A DNA stretch of 64,000 nucleotides from Phaeobacter sp. 11ANDIMAR09 (lineage in GTDB: Bacteria > Pseudomonadota > Alphaproteobacteria > Rhodobacterales > Rhodobacteraceae): the NCBI RefSeq assembly GCF_001294455.1, contig NZ_LIKT01000011.1:1-64000 (forward strand). Reading direction: 5' to 3'. The translations under genes were made by a program, and so were the position numbers. The notes beneath the pieces were generated by a model, which saw only the letters and a list, made by a program, of their open reading frames with translations, made no database searches and had not been told where the DNA came from. Of this stretch, positions 44,706-53,783 are shown piece by piece. Position 1 is the first letter of the stretch. Each line of letters opens with the position of its first letter.

Positions 44706-46481
44706 ATGACATTTGAACAGACCGCATTGTTTGCGCTTTTTGCCGCCGTTTTTGCCCTGATGCTTTGGGGGCGGTTTCGCTATGATATCGTTGCCTTCTC
44801 GGCCCTTATGATTGCCGTGGTACTGGGCTTAGTTCCCACCAAAGAGGCCTTCTCTGGCTTTGGCCATCCCGCCACGCTGGTGGTGGCACTGGTGCTGATT
44901 GTCTCTGCCGGGTTGGTGCGCTCTGGCGCAGTCTTTTTGATCACCCGCACCCTAGTGGACAGCAGCCGGTCACTGGGCAGCCATATCGGTTTGATGGGCG
45001 GCATCGGTGCGTTGCTTTCGGCCTTTATGAACAATGTCGCAGCCCTGGCGCTGTTGATGCCGGTGGATATCCAGACCGCCCGCAAGGCCGGTCGCGCCCC
45101 GGGTCTAAGCCTGATGCCTCTGTCCTTTGCCACCATCCTAGGCGGCATGGCGACCCTGATCGGCACCCCGCCAAATATCATTATTGCCTCGATCCGGCAG
45201 GAGACCCTGGGGGAACCCTTTGCCATGTTTGACTTTGCCCCCGTGGGCGGCATTGCTGCCCTGGCGGGTCTCATCTTTGTGGCCCTGATCGGCTGGCGAT
45301 TGATCCCAAAACGCGCCCAGGAAACAGGCGGCTCCGAGGCGCAGCTTGCTGATTACATTGCGGAACTCACGGTTCCCGAAGGGTCCAAACTGATCGGTGA
45401 GCGGCTGGGCACCCTGGATAAAGAAGCCGAACAGGCCGACATCGCCATTCTGGGGCTGATCCGTGAGGGAAAGCGCCGCTATGGACGCTCTGCCGGAGCG
45501 GTTCTGCAAGCAGGCGATACCCTGGTGATCGAGGCGACCCCCGAGGCGCTGGATGAATTTCGCGCCTCCTTGTCGCTGAATTTCTCAGACGCGGCGCGCC
45601 AGGAGAAGCTCACCGCCGCCGGTGAAGGCCTGGAAGTGATCGAGGTGGTGGTGCCAGAGACAGCCCGCATCAATGGCCGTTCGGCCCAATCTCTGGGGCT
45701 GGCCTGGCGTCAAAGCACCGTGCTTCTGGGCCTGTCGCGCCAGGGGCGGCGCCTGACCAACCACATCCGCCAGACCGAGATCGAGGCCGGCGACATCCTG
45801 CTGCTGCTCTGCCCGCGCGAACGCGGTGCAGATGTCACTGACTGGCTGGGCTGTCTGCCCCTGGCAGAGCGCGGCCTCGCCGTCACCGCCAATGACAAGA
45901 CCTGGGCCGCCATCGGCATGTTCGGACTTGCAGTGCTCGCCGCTTCTCTTGGCCTGGTCTACCTGCCGGTTGCGCTAGGGCTGGTGGTGATTGGCTATGT
46001 ATTGATCAAGGTGCTGCCGGTGGCAGAACTCTATGATCACGTGGAATGGCCAGTGGTGGTGCTCTTGGGGTCGATGATCCCGCTCGGAGCCGCTCTGGAT
46101 GCCTCGGGGGGCACCGCCTTGATCGCCAATGGGCTGATCGACCTCACGGAGGGGATGCCCTCTTGGATGGTGCTGACCGTTTTAATGGTGGTCACCATGA
46201 CTCTGTCGGATGTGTTGAACAATACCGCCACGGCCATTGTTGCCGCCCCTGTTGGTATTCAAATGGCCAATTCGCTGGGCGTGTCCCCTGACCCGTTCCT
46301 GATGGCTGTTGCGGTGGCGGCATCGGCGGCCTTCCTCACGCCCATCGGGCACAAGAACAACACCCTGGTTCTGGGGCCTGGAGGCTACCGCTTTGGCGAC
46401 TATTGGCGCATGGGCCTGCCACTGGAAATCCTGGTGATCGCCGTCTCGATCCCCTCTATTTTGCTGTTCTGGCCGCTGTAA
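44706..46481 (+). CDS. SLC13/DASS-type permease with two TrkA-C regulatory domains (first copy)
   Basis: 591 residues. The N-terminal half has about 5-6 membrane segments with [13 protein letters not shown] and [14 protein letters not shown] (the SNT-type ion-binding loop). About 160 cytosolic residues follow (210-370) with two RCK_C-like units ([37 protein letters not shown]). The C-terminal half repeats the loop ([34 protein letters not shown]). Sodium-coupled anion transport is the family role (sulfate, dicarboxylates). Its counterpart of 592 residues lies 473 bases downstream on the other strand. Confidence 0.87.
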   Translation: MTFEQTALFALFAAVFALMLWGRFRYDIVAFSALMIAVVLGLVPTKEAFSGFGHPATLVVALVLIVSAGLVRSGAVFLITRTLVDSSRSLGSHIGLMGGIGALLSAFMNNVAALALLMPVDIQTARKAGRAPGLSLMPLSFATILGGMATLIGTPPNIIIASIRQETLGEPFAMFDFAPVGGIAALAGLIFVALIGWRLIPKRAQETGGSEAQLADYIAELTVPEGSKLIGERLGTLDKEAEQADIAILGLIREGKRRYGRSAGAVLQAGDTLVIEATPEALDEFRASLSLNFSDAARQEKLTAAGEGLEVIEVVVPETARINGRSAQSLGLAWRQSTVLLGLSRQGRRLTNHIRQTEIEAGDILLLLCPRERGADVTDWLGCLPLAERGLAVTANDKTWAAIGMFGLAVLAASLGLVYLPVALGLVVIGYVLIKVLPVAELYDHVEWPVVVLLGSMIPLGAALDASGGTALIANGLIDLTEGMPSWMVLTVLMVVTMTLSDVLNNTATAIVAAPVGIQMANSLGVSPDPFLMAVAVAASAAFLTPIGHKNNTLVLGPGGYRFGDYWRMGLPLEILVIAVSIPSILLFWPL

Positions 46482-46596
46482 TTCCGGTTCGCCCTATCCG
46501 AGCAATTCAGCCCCTGTTCACCCCGAGCGCGCAACCACGAGAGATACCTCAAAGACAATCGCTCTGCCCAACCGTTACAACAAATCAAACCTGCCG

Positions 46597-46660
46597 TTTT
46601 CACTTGGCTTGAAATATCCCGGGGGTGAGCGCCTCAGGCGCGAGGGGGCAGCGCCCCCCC
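46597..46660 (-). repeat. dispersed hairpin repeat, copy 2
   Basis: TTTTCACTTGGCTTGAAATA and TCCCGGGGG, followed by two hairpins: GCGCC-TCA-GGCGC (46629-46641) and GGGGGC-AGC-GCCCCC (46644-46658). Read on the minus strand it lies 73 bases beyond the possible 26-residue gene, the same gene-repeat order as copies 1, 3 and 4. Confidence 0.65.
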
Positions 46661-46732
46661 TTTAACCATCCCGTCTGCCCAGGGGACACTCCAGCAAACA
46701 CCAGGGCCAAAACCCAGGCTTGCGGCCCGACT

Positions 46733-46813
46733 CTAGGTCAAGGCCTGCGACAACAGAGCAATCCCCGAAGCTGCCGCAAACAAGAACACCAAAAATCCAC
46801 GTCTAAAACTCAT
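46733..46813 (-). CDS. possible 26-residue single-span membrane protein
   Basis: ATG 46813 to TAG 46733. The sequence starts MSFRRGFLVFLFAAASG and is hydrophobic to the end (IALLSQALT), fitting one membrane span with a positive N-terminus. GAGG lies 8-9 bases before ATG. It has no recognised family. Repeat copy 2 downstream in the same orientation is indirect support. Treat as tentative. Confidence 0.4.
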   Translation of the reverse strand: MSFRRGFLVFLFAAASGIALLSQALT

Positions 46814-46953
46814 AAATTTACCCTCGCCTAAAAATACCTCTGTGAAGGATATAGGGCGAAGATTACAAATTTCACTGCAAGTGGCTGATCATCGGCAAAA
46901 ATTTGCGCGCCTTCATCCCTGTCTCGCGCGGCCATCACAATAGGCAGCTGGCT

Positions 46954-48732
46954 TCACAGCGGCCAGAAAAAGGGGATGAGTGCCGAGGCCAAAAGCCCGA
47001 TGCTGAGGTTCAGTGGGATGCCAACACGTAAGAAATCGGTGAACTTATAGCCGCCCGGACCATAGACCAGCATATTGGTCTGATAGCCAATCGGGGTGGC
47101 AAAGGAGGCAGAAGCCGCCACCATCACCGCCACCACCAGGGGGCGCGGATCAACTCCAATGGCCTGCGCCAGCCCCACGGCGATCGGAGTCACCACCACG
47201 GCCACGGCGTTGTTTGACACCAGCTCGGTCAACACCGAGGTCAGCAAATAGATCGCCCAGACCAAAACAAAGGGCGGCAGGCCGCTCAAGGATGGCGCAA
47301 TGGCTTTGGCGATGAGACTGACGGCGCCAGAGCTTTCCAAAGCGGCCCCGATTGCCAGCATAGAAAAGATCAGGGCCAACAGACGCCCATCCACAAAGGA
47401 AAAGGCCTCATCTGCGTCGATACAGCGGGTGACCAATACCAACGCCACCACCACGATTGACAGCAACAAGATGGGAGCCACCCCAAAGGCCGCCAGTCCA
47501 ACAATAGCCAGCAGCCCGACGATGGCCAGCGGCGCATGGCTGCGCCGATAGGCTCGCTGGGTCGGCTGAGAAACATCCGCCATTTCCATATCTGCTGCCA
47601 ACCGCTGGATATCCCCCGGAGCGCCCTCCAGCAACAGGGTGTCCCCGACGCGCACCACCAGATCATCCAGCTGCACCCCGATATTCTGGTTGCGCCGGTG
47701 CACCGCCAGAACATAGACACCATAGCGCCGCCGCAATCGCATAGCCCCCAGCGAGCGGCCGACCAGGCGACAGCCCGGCGTCACCAGAACCTCTACGGTC
47801 TTGGTCTCCACCGCCGACACCTGGTCGACCCGTTTCAGCTCCTTGTTGGCCTGCAGACTCAGCAATTCAGTCATTTCGGTGCGCAGAACCACCCGGTCCC
47901 CCACCTGCAGCTCAACCCCTTTGAGGTTGCGCCGCAGCGAGAGATCGCCGCGTACCAAGTCAATCAGGCGGACCCCGGGGCGTTTGAACAATTGCACCCC
48001 GGTGACTTCCCGTCCAATCAGGTTGCTGTCAGGCGGGATCACCGCTTCGGTAAAGAATTTCATCTTGGAGCGATCACTGAGCAGCATCGCCATGCTGTCG
48101 CGATCCGGCAGCAGGCGCGGCGAGACATAGCGCAGATAGATCATTCCCCAGATCACCAGAATGATCCCCAGCGGAGTCACCTCAAAAATGGAAAACGGCT
48201 CAAGCCCCTGCGCCCGGGCGACCCCGTCCACCAGCAGGTTGGTGGAGGTACCAATCAAGGTCAGTGTGCCCCCAAGAATGGCGGCATAGCTGAGTGGGAT
48301 CAGCATCTTGGAGGCTGAGACCCCGAGGGTTCGGCTGATCTGGACAAAGACCGGAATCATCACCACCACGACTGGTGTATTGGAGACCACCGCAGAGGCC
48401 GCAATGACAAAGAGCATCAACAGCGCAATGGCGCGTTTGGGGCTTACCTCGGCCTGTTTGCGCGCCCTGGCAGTAAAGGCATCCAGAGCCCCGGTACGCA
48501 CCAGGGCGCCCATAATGATAAACATCGCTGCAATCGTCCAGGGCGCCGGGTTGGACAGCACCGCAATGGCGCGGTCATAGGGCAAAACCCCGGTGACCAG
48601 CATCAAAGACACGCCGGCCATGGCCACCACCTCGGTCGGGTAGATCTCGCGCAGGAAAGCGATGAACATCACCCCCACGATGGCCAAAGACAGAAAGGCG
48701 CTGCCATTCTGGGAAAAACTGCTTAGATCCAT
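46954..48732 (-). CDS. SLC13/DASS-type permease with two TrkA-C regulatory domains (second copy)
   Basis: 592 residues with the same layout as the first copy. An N-terminal membrane half (VSNTPVVVVMIPVF, LTLIGTSTNLLVDGVA) is followed by about 190 cytosolic residues containing two RCK_C-like units (PPDSNLIGREVTGVQLF, TPGCRLVGRSLGAMRLR). The C-terminal half has VSNNAVAVVVTPIA and FATPIGYQTNMLVYGPGGYK. The family transports sulfate or di/tricarboxylates. The loops (SNT/GTSTN) are closer to the canonical SLC13 pattern than those of the first copy. ATG 48732 is preceded by GGAG at a rather long 12 bases. Confidence 0.88.
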   Translation of the reverse strand: MDLSSFSQNGSAFLSLAIVGVMFIAFLREIYPTEVVAMAGVSLMLVTGVLPYDRAIAVLSNPAPWTIAAMFIIMGALVRTGALDAFTARARKQAEVSPKRAIALLMLFVIAASAVVSNTPVVVVMIPVFVQISRTLGVSASKMLIPLSYAAILGGTLTLIGTSTNLLVDGVARAQGLEPFSIFEVTPLGIILVIWGMIYLRYVSPRLLPDRDSMAMLLSDRSKMKFFTEAVIPPDSNLIGREVTGVQLFKRPGVRLIDLVRGDLSLRRNLKGVELQVGDRVVLRTEMTELLSLQANKELKRVDQVSAVETKTVEVLVTPGCRLVGRSLGAMRLRRRYGVYVLAVHRRNQNIGVQLDDLVVRVGDTLLLEGAPGDIQRLAADMEMADVSQPTQRAYRRSHAPLAIVGLLAIVGLAAFGVAPILLLSIVVVALVLVTRCIDADEAFSFVDGRLLALIFSMLAIGAALESSGAVSLIAKAIAPSLSGLPPFVLVWAIYLLTSVLTELVSNNAVAVVVTPIAVGLAQAIGVDPRPLVVAVMVAASASFATPIGYQTNMLVYGPGGYKFTDFLRVGIPLNLSIGLLASALIPFFWPL

Positions 48733-48930
48733 TCTGTCGACTGTCTCCAATTTTCCAGGCCAAACAGGCCCCCTCGGACCTGCGCGTGCCAGAGACAAGT
48801 TTCCCTCATCGTAAATGACGGAGCAATGTTTTCCTGCCGCGACAGAAGTGCCGCCACGACAAAAAGGAATTTATGCAACAACCTTTGGTGTTTGCGTAAA
48901 GAACGTCCTGCAAAACAGGCTGTTAAAAGA

Positions 48931-49749
48931 TCAGGTTTCGGGACCGGATTGCTGCAACAACCCGCCATTGCGCACCATATGGATCTCTTTGGCCTCTCCA
49001 GTCCGGTCATCCGTTACCACCAAAGCGCCCGACAGGGTGGCTTCGCCCTCCGCTGGAGTAAAGCGGCTTTTGGGCATGCCGGTCAGAAACCGGCGCAGCG
49101 GTTCGGATTTTTCCATACCGATCACCGAGTTGTAATCGCCGCACATGCCCGCATCGGTGAGATAGCCGGTGCCATTTGAGAGGATCTGCGCATCCCCCGT
49201 TGGCACATGGGTATGGGTGCCCACCACCAGGGAGGCACGGCCATTGCAGAAATGTCCCATGGCCATTTTCTCAGAGGTAGCCTCGCAGTGCATGTCTACA
49301 ATAACGGCCTGGGCCAGCCCGCCACGAGGGTGCGATTTCAACACCGCTTCAACAGCGCCAAAAGGATCATCAAAGGCGCGTTTCATAAAGACCTGGCCCA
49401 GGGCCTGGGTCACCAACACTTTGCGGCCATTGGTGGCATCAAACAGGCGATACCCCCGCCCCGGTGCGCCTTTGGCAAAGTTCAAAGGCCGGATGATCCG
49501 TGGCTCTTTTTCGATGAACTGCAACATGTCCTTTTGATCAAAGGCATGATCTCCCAGAGTCAGGCAATCCGCCCCTGCATCCAGCAGGAGCTTGGCATGC
49601 GCGCCGCTGAGCCCCATGCCATTGGATGCGTTTTCCCCATTGACCACGACAAAGTCGAGTCGCCATTCCTGACGCAGCCGCGGCAGGTTTTCGGTGATAG
49701 CGCGGCGCCCGGCGCGGCCCATCACATCGCCTAGAAACAAAATTCGCAT
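48931..49749 (-). CDS. YmdB-family metallophosphoesterase (TIGR00282)
   Basis: 272 residues. MRILFLGDVMGRAGRRAI with GD, VVNGENASNGMGLS with N-G-E-N, TLGDHAFDQK, VDMHCEATSEKMAMG and VVGTHTHVPTGDAQILSNGT form the complete metal-binding set of this phosphodiesterase family. In Bacillus subtilis YmdB hydrolyses cyclic nucleotides; the role in alphaproteobacteria is unknown. It follows the cyclo-ligase gene on the same strand after 145 bases. Confidence 0.92.
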   Translation of the reverse strand: MRILFLGDVMGRAGRRAITENLPRLRQEWRLDFVVVNGENASNGMGLSGAHAKLLLDAGADCLTLGDHAFDQKDMLQFIEKEPRIIRPLNFAKGAPGRGYRLFDATNGRKVLVTQALGQVFMKRAFDDPFGAVEAVLKSHPRGGLAQAVIVDMHCEATSEKMAMGHFCNGRASLVVGTHTHVPTGDAQILSNGTGYLTDAGMCGDYNSVIGMEKSEPLRRFLTGMPKSRFTPAEGEATLSGALVVTDDRTGEAKEIHMVRNGGLLQQSGPET

Positions 49750-49893
49750 TCCGCTGTCCTAGGCTGGACAGCCACTCAGGACAAGAGCCGCGCGCCCTTC
49801 TTGCTGCAATTTTTGGCGGTCACGCTGCATTGAGCGGCCCAGGCCCCTGCCTTTTGCCCTGTCGCAACAACACTTGGCATGAAACAGACGGCG

Positions 49894-50451
49894 TCAGATT
49901 TGCAAAACCCGGCTTTCCGTCACGATCATATCCAGGGGTTGATCGGTCGCCTCCAGCGGCAGGTCCTCGGCGCATTGCGCCTCGAAGGCAAATCCGATGG
50001 CCAAGGTCGGACGTTTGGCGCGCAGCAGCTCGAGCGTGCGATCATAGAAACCGCCACCGTAGCCCAGTCGCCCCCCCTGAATGTCAAAGGCCACCAGAGG
50101 TACAATCAGGATTTCGGGATCAAAATAGTCATCCACTTCAGGTACCGCCGCGCCAAATGGGCCTTCGCGCATGGGGCCATCCGGTTGCCAGCGGCTGAAC
50201 TTCAGCGGCATATCCCTGCCCTGAATGACCGGCACCCCCACCGGCCCATGGGCAGCGGCCTCTGCCATGGCAGGTAGCGGGTCGATCTCGGTGCGAATGG
50301 GGACAAAACCTGACATCGGCACCCCCCGGTAGCCTGCCAGAACTTCAGAGAGATGTCCGGCAACACCTGGGATTTTGCGATCAAAAGCAGCTTTGCGCCG
50401 GGCAAAAGCAGCCTTGCGGGCTGCGGCTTTTATCTCGGTCAGATCGCTCAT
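49894..50451 (-). CDS. 5-formyltetrahydrofolate cyclo-ligase
   Basis: 185 residues. ATP-dependent conversion of 5-formyl-THF to 5,10-methenyl-THF. The family motifs RKAAFARRKAAFDRKI (ATP/phosphate), VPVIQGRDMPLKFSRW and the signature VPLVAFDIQGGRLGYGGGFYDRTL (here split: VAFDIQGGRLGYGGGFYDR) are present. TAGGAG with 6 bases to the second ATG favours 50451 over 50454. It follows mgtE by 27 bases. The 145-base 3' spacer was checked for 6S RNA, often linked to this gene, and none was recognised. Confidence 0.93.
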   Translation of the reverse strand: MSDLTEIKAAARKAAFARRKAAFDRKIPGVAGHLSEVLAGYRGVPMSGFVPIRTEIDPLPAMAEAAAHGPVGVPVIQGRDMPLKFSRWQPDGPMREGPFGAAVPEVDDYFDPEILIVPLVAFDIQGGRLGYGGGFYDRTLELLRAKRPTLAIGFAFEAQCAEDLPLEATDQPLDMIVTESRVLQI

Positions 50452-50477
50452 CATTTTCTCCTACGGCAAAATCAGGC

Positions 50478-51869
50478 TTACAAAAGCGCCCAGGCGGCCA
50501 GGCCCAGGAAAGCAAAAAACCCAACCACATCGGTGACCGTCGTCACAAAGGCACCAGAGGCCAGGGCCGGGTCTACGCCTATCTTCTCGAGTAGAACAGG
50601 GATCACCGTTCCGGCGAGCCCAGCGACGACAAGATTGATCACCATTGCGGCAGCGATCACCGCCCCCAAGCTCGGCGAGCCAAACCAGATCACCCCCACA
50701 ATGCCCATCACAATGGCAAAGATCACCCCGTTGACCAATCCCACCAGTACCTCGCGCCGGATCACCCGCCAGACGTTGGACCCGGTCAAATCGCGGGTCG
50801 CCATGGCCCGCACGGCCACCGTCAACGACTGGGTTCCCGCATTGCCCCCCATTGAGGCCACGATCGGCATCAAAACAGCCAGGGCCACAAACTGGGCGAT
50901 GGTGGCCTCAAACTGGGCAATCACCAAGGAGGCCAGAACCGCGGTCACCAGGTTTACTGCCAGCCAGGGAAAGCGCCGTTTGGTGGTTTCTATCACCCGG
51001 TCCGCAAGCGAGCTTTCTTCGCCAACCCCTGCCAGACGAAGGATATCTTCTTCGTGTTCTTCATCCAAAACCACCATAGCATCGTCAATGGTGATCACCC
51101 CGGCTAGTCGGCCGTCACCATCCACCACCGGCGCGGAAATCAAATGATACTGATTAAAGGCATAGGCCACGTCTTCTTCATCCTGATCGGCAGGAATAAC
51201 CTGAAAACTCTCCTCCATCAGATCCACCAGCGGCACCTCGCGTTTGGTGCCCATGATCCTGCCCAGAGTGACATTCCCGATGGGGCGAAAACGCGGATCC
51301 ACCAAAACCATGTGGTAAAACTGCTCCGGCAGGTCCTCGGATTCGCGCATATAGTCGATGGCCTGGCCCACGTTCCAATGCTCCGGTGCCATCACCACCT
51401 CGCGCTGCATCAGACGGCCAGCGGAGTTCTCGGGATAGCTCAGCGATTGCTCGACCGCGACCCGGTCGGAATCCTCCAGCGCATCCAGAATCGCTTCCTG
51501 CTGAGGCTCTTCCAGATCCTCTACCAGATCCACCACATCATCGGTTTCCAGCTCGCGCACCGCATCGGCCAGAACCGATGGGTTCAGCGTGGCGATCACC
51601 TCTTCCCGGATGCTTTCATCCAGTTCCGACAGGATTTCGCCGTCAAACTCACGCCCATACAGGCGGATCAGCCGGGTCCGGTCGTAGCTGTTGATCTGCT
51701 CTAGAAGATCCGCAATATCCGCCGCGTGGAGCTTTTCCAGCAGATTGCCCAGGATTTGCTGTTCCCCGCGGTCCACCGCAAACAGGATACGGGCAACAAG
51801 CCGTCTGTCGAGATCATAGCCTTCATCCTGGGCCTGATCATCTTGGAAGCTGTCGTTGCCTGTATTCAT
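50478..51869 (-). CDS. mgtE: MgtE-type magnesium transporter/channel
   Basis: 463 residues. Order: acidic N domain of helical repeats (about 20-150: LLEKLHAADIADLLEQIN, LETDDVVDLVEDLEEP), two CBS domains (about 150-275), and five membrane helices. FVALAVLMPIVASMGGNAGTQ is the conserved pore-side segment. Cytosolic Mg2+ binding to the N/CBS part closes the channel. It is divergent from guaD and precedes the cyclo-ligase gene on the same strand with a 27-base gap. Confidence 0.96.
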   Translation of the reverse strand: MNTGNDSFQDDQAQDEGYDLDRRLVARILFAVDRGEQQILGNLLEKLHAADIADLLEQINSYDRTRLIRLYGREFDGEILSELDESIREEVIATLNPSVLADAVRELETDDVVDLVEDLEEPQQEAILDALEDSDRVAVEQSLSYPENSAGRLMQREVVMAPEHWNVGQAIDYMRESEDLPEQFYHMVLVDPRFRPIGNVTLGRIMGTKREVPLVDLMEESFQVIPADQDEEDVAYAFNQYHLISAPVVDGDGRLAGVITIDDAMVVLDEEHEEDILRLAGVGEESSLADRVIETTKRRFPWLAVNLVTAVLASLVIAQFEATIAQFVALAVLMPIVASMGGNAGTQSLTVAVRAMATRDLTGSNVWRVIRREVLVGLVNGVIFAIVMGIVGVIWFGSPSLGAVIAAAMVINLVVAGLAGTVIPVLLEKIGVDPALASGAFVTTVTDVVGFFAFLGLAAWALL

Positions 51870-52006
51870 GTGCTGCCCTTTGCGAAGATTGGTTGCAAAT
51901 TACTAGAAGCAGTTACCAGAAAACAATGACAATGGGATAATTTACCGGCACTGTCAGCGCGCGTATCCTGCGCGCTGCGATTTGGCAAGAAAAGGACGGC
52001 CCAATA

Positions 52007-53293
52007 ATGCAGAGCGACTTCATCCTGCGCGGACATGTGCTGTCCTATTCCGCTTCTCCCTTTGTGACAGGGACCCCCGAGGAGGCGGTAACGGTTTCCG
52101 CCGCTGTGGCTTTGACCCAAGGGCGCATTCTCGACTGCGGCACATTTGAGGCGATGCAGGCCCTATTGCCCCAGGCCGAGATCATCGACCACGGCGCCAA
52201 GCTGATCCTAGCGGGCTTTGTCGATGCCCATGTGCATTACCCGCAGACCGCCATCATTGCCAGCTGGGGCAAGCGGCTGATCGACTGGCTGAACAGCTAT
52301 ACCTTCCCCGAAGAAATGCGCTTTGGCGACGCCGCCTATGCCCAGGAGATTTCCGAACGTTACCTGGACCTGACCCTGGCCAATGGCACCACCACGGTCT
52401 GCAGCTTTGCCACCATCCATCCCGAAAGCGTCGATGCCTTTTTCACCGCCGCCCAGACCCGTGGGCAACGCGTGATTACCGGCAAGACCTGCATGGATCG
52501 CAATGCCCCCGACGGGCTACGCGACACCGCGCAGTCCGCTTATGACGACAGCAAAGCGCTTATTGAACGCTGGCACGGGGTCGATCGACTGGAATATGCC
52601 ATCACCCCCCGGTTTTCCCCCACCTCCACCCCGGAGCAGCTCGCGGCCATGGGCGCACTCTGGAGCGAACATCCCGAGTGCCTGATGCAGACCCACCTCA
52701 GCGAACAGCTGGATGAGATAGACTGGGTCAAATCGCTTTTCCCGCAGGCGCGCGACTATCTGGACACCTATGAAGAGTTTGGCCTGCTTGGTGCCCGTGG
52801 CCTCTATGGCCATGCGATCCATCTGGAAGAGCGCGAGCGCCACCGTCTGCGCGAATATGGTGCCGCCCTGGTACATTGCCCGACCTCCAACACCTTTATC
52901 GGCTCTGGGCTCTTTGACATGGCCGGGCTGATGGCAGAGGGACAGCGCATTGGTCTGGCCACCGACACCGGCGGCGGTTCCAGCTTCTCCATGCTACGCA
53001 CCATGGCTGCCGCCTATGAGATCGGCCAGCTGCGCGGCCGTCCACTGCATGCGGCTGAGCTGATCTGGCTGGCCACCCAAGGCTCAGCCACGGCCCTGCG
53101 CATGGAGGATAAAATCGGCAATATCGCCCCTGGCATGGAGGCCGACCTGGTGGTTCTGGACCTGTCCTCGACCCCCGCAATCGCCCAGCGCAGCGCCCGC
53201 GCATCGGATCTGTGGGAGGCTGTCTTCTCAACCCTGATGATGGGGGATGATCGCGCCATTGCCGAGGTCTGGATCAACGGCGCGCGCCAGTAA
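52007..53293 (+). CDS. guaD: guanine deaminase
   Basis: 428 residues. Zinc amidohydrolase converting guanine to xanthine in purine breakdown. Zinc ligands H-x-H are in GFVDAHVHYPQT, which is the GuaD signature. SWGKRLIDWLNSYTFPEE, MQTHLSEQLDEIDWV, YGHAIHLEE, VHCPTSNTFIGSGLFD and LATDTGGGSSFSML follow in the usual order. AAAGGA lies upstream of ATG 52007. A second purine-type deaminase is encoded 0.5 kb away on the opposite strand. Confidence 0.96.
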   Translation: MQSDFILRGHVLSYSASPFVTGTPEEAVTVSAAVALTQGRILDCGTFEAMQALLPQAEIIDHGAKLILAGFVDAHVHYPQTAIIASWGKRLIDWLNSYTFPEEMRFGDAAYAQEISERYLDLTLANGTTTVCSFATIHPESVDAFFTAAQTRGQRVITGKTCMDRNAPDGLRDTAQSAYDDSKALIERWHGVDRLEYAITPRFSPTSTPEQLAAMGALWSEHPECLMQTHLSEQLDEIDWVKSLFPQARDYLDTYEEFGLLGARGLYGHAIHLEERERHRLREYGAALVHCPTSNTFIGSGLFDMAGLMAEGQRIGLATDTGGGSSFSMLRTMAAAYEIGQLRGRPLHAAELIWLATQGSATALRMEDKIGNIAPGMEADLVVLDLSSTPAIAQRSARASDLWEAVFSTLMMGDDRAIAEVWINGARQ

Positions 53294-53301
53294 CGGCGCG
53301 C

Positions 53302-53316
53302 CGGTTCTGCGAACCG
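53302..53316. terminator. short hairpin between guaD and the CAP-protein gene
   Basis: CGGTTC-TGC-GAACCG in the 36-base gap between two convergent genes. There is no T run, so any termination is probably weak or Rho-aided. Confidence 0.35.
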
Positions 53317-53329
53317 ATCCTGCCTGCGC

Positions 53330-53782
53330 TCAGCAGCCAGGGCGCGCCAAGACCATCACCCAAATATTGCCCTGCGCGCGCACCAAAGCAAACTCTCTGA
53401 CCTCCCGGTGCAGCATATTCTTGCGATGTCCCGGAGATTGCCTCCAACTGTTCATCACAGTGGGCAGGCTCGGCTGCCCCTTGGCGATGTTTTCAGAGAC
53501 CACGCACCAGGAATACCCCTGCTTGCGGACCCGGTCGCCGACACGGCTGCCATTGCTGCCTTGATGTGAGAAGAACCCCCGACGCAGCATGTCTTTTGCA
53601 TGCGCCCACGCCGCCTTTTCCAGCCTGGGTGACCAGCCAAGCGGTGGTAGGCCATGCTGCGCCCGCAGGCCATTCAGGCCCATCACTGCCTCCTGACGAT
53701 TAACATCCTTTGCAAGCGCGCCCCCCGAGCAGAGGCTCACGCAGAGCGCCAAGCAGATCACAGATTGAAGACCCAATTTCAT
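53330..53782 (-). CDS. secreted CAP/SCP-domain protein
   Basis: 150 residues. A signal peptide (residues 1-24, LQSVICLALCVSLCSGGALA) precedes a CAP domain: LNGLRAQHGLPPLGWSPRLE, AAWAHAKDMLRRGFFSHQG, CVVSENIAKGQPS, and MNSWRQSPGHRKNMLHREV. The conserved His/Glu cavity residues (H in AHAKDM, E in SENIAKG, H in SPGHRKNM) are all present. Exported, function unknown. Its start is 1 base after the stop of the upstream amidohydrolase gene, so it is co-transcribed with it. Confidence 0.88.
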   Translation of the reverse strand: MKLGLQSVICLALCVSLCSGGALAKDVNRQEAVMGLNGLRAQHGLPPLGWSPRLEKAAWAHAKDMLRRGFFSHQGSNGSRVGDRVRKQGYSWCVVSENIAKGQPSLPTVMNSWRQSPGHRKNMLHREVREFALVRAQGNIWVMVLARPGC

Positions 53783-53783
53783 A

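Larger units (their letters stand above)
46482..46953. other. 472-base spacer between convergent SLC13 permease genes
   Basis: Contains copy 2 of the dispersed repeat (46597-46660), a possible 26-residue gene on the minus strand (46733-46813) and an AT-rich stretch (46810-46880). No strong intrinsic terminator for either permease was seen. Confidence 0.5.

Noticed and set aside
49750-49893. Possible 6S RNA next to the 5-formyl-THF cyclo-ligase gene
   Set aside because: The linkage is known in other proteobacteria, but here the spacer shows no long hairpin with central bulge. It looks like an ordinary leader of ymdB.
49903-49910. A TTTGCAAA box near the cyclo-ligase gene
   Set aside because: It lies inside the last codons of the cyclo-ligase gene with no second box and no promoter context, so it is probably coincidence.
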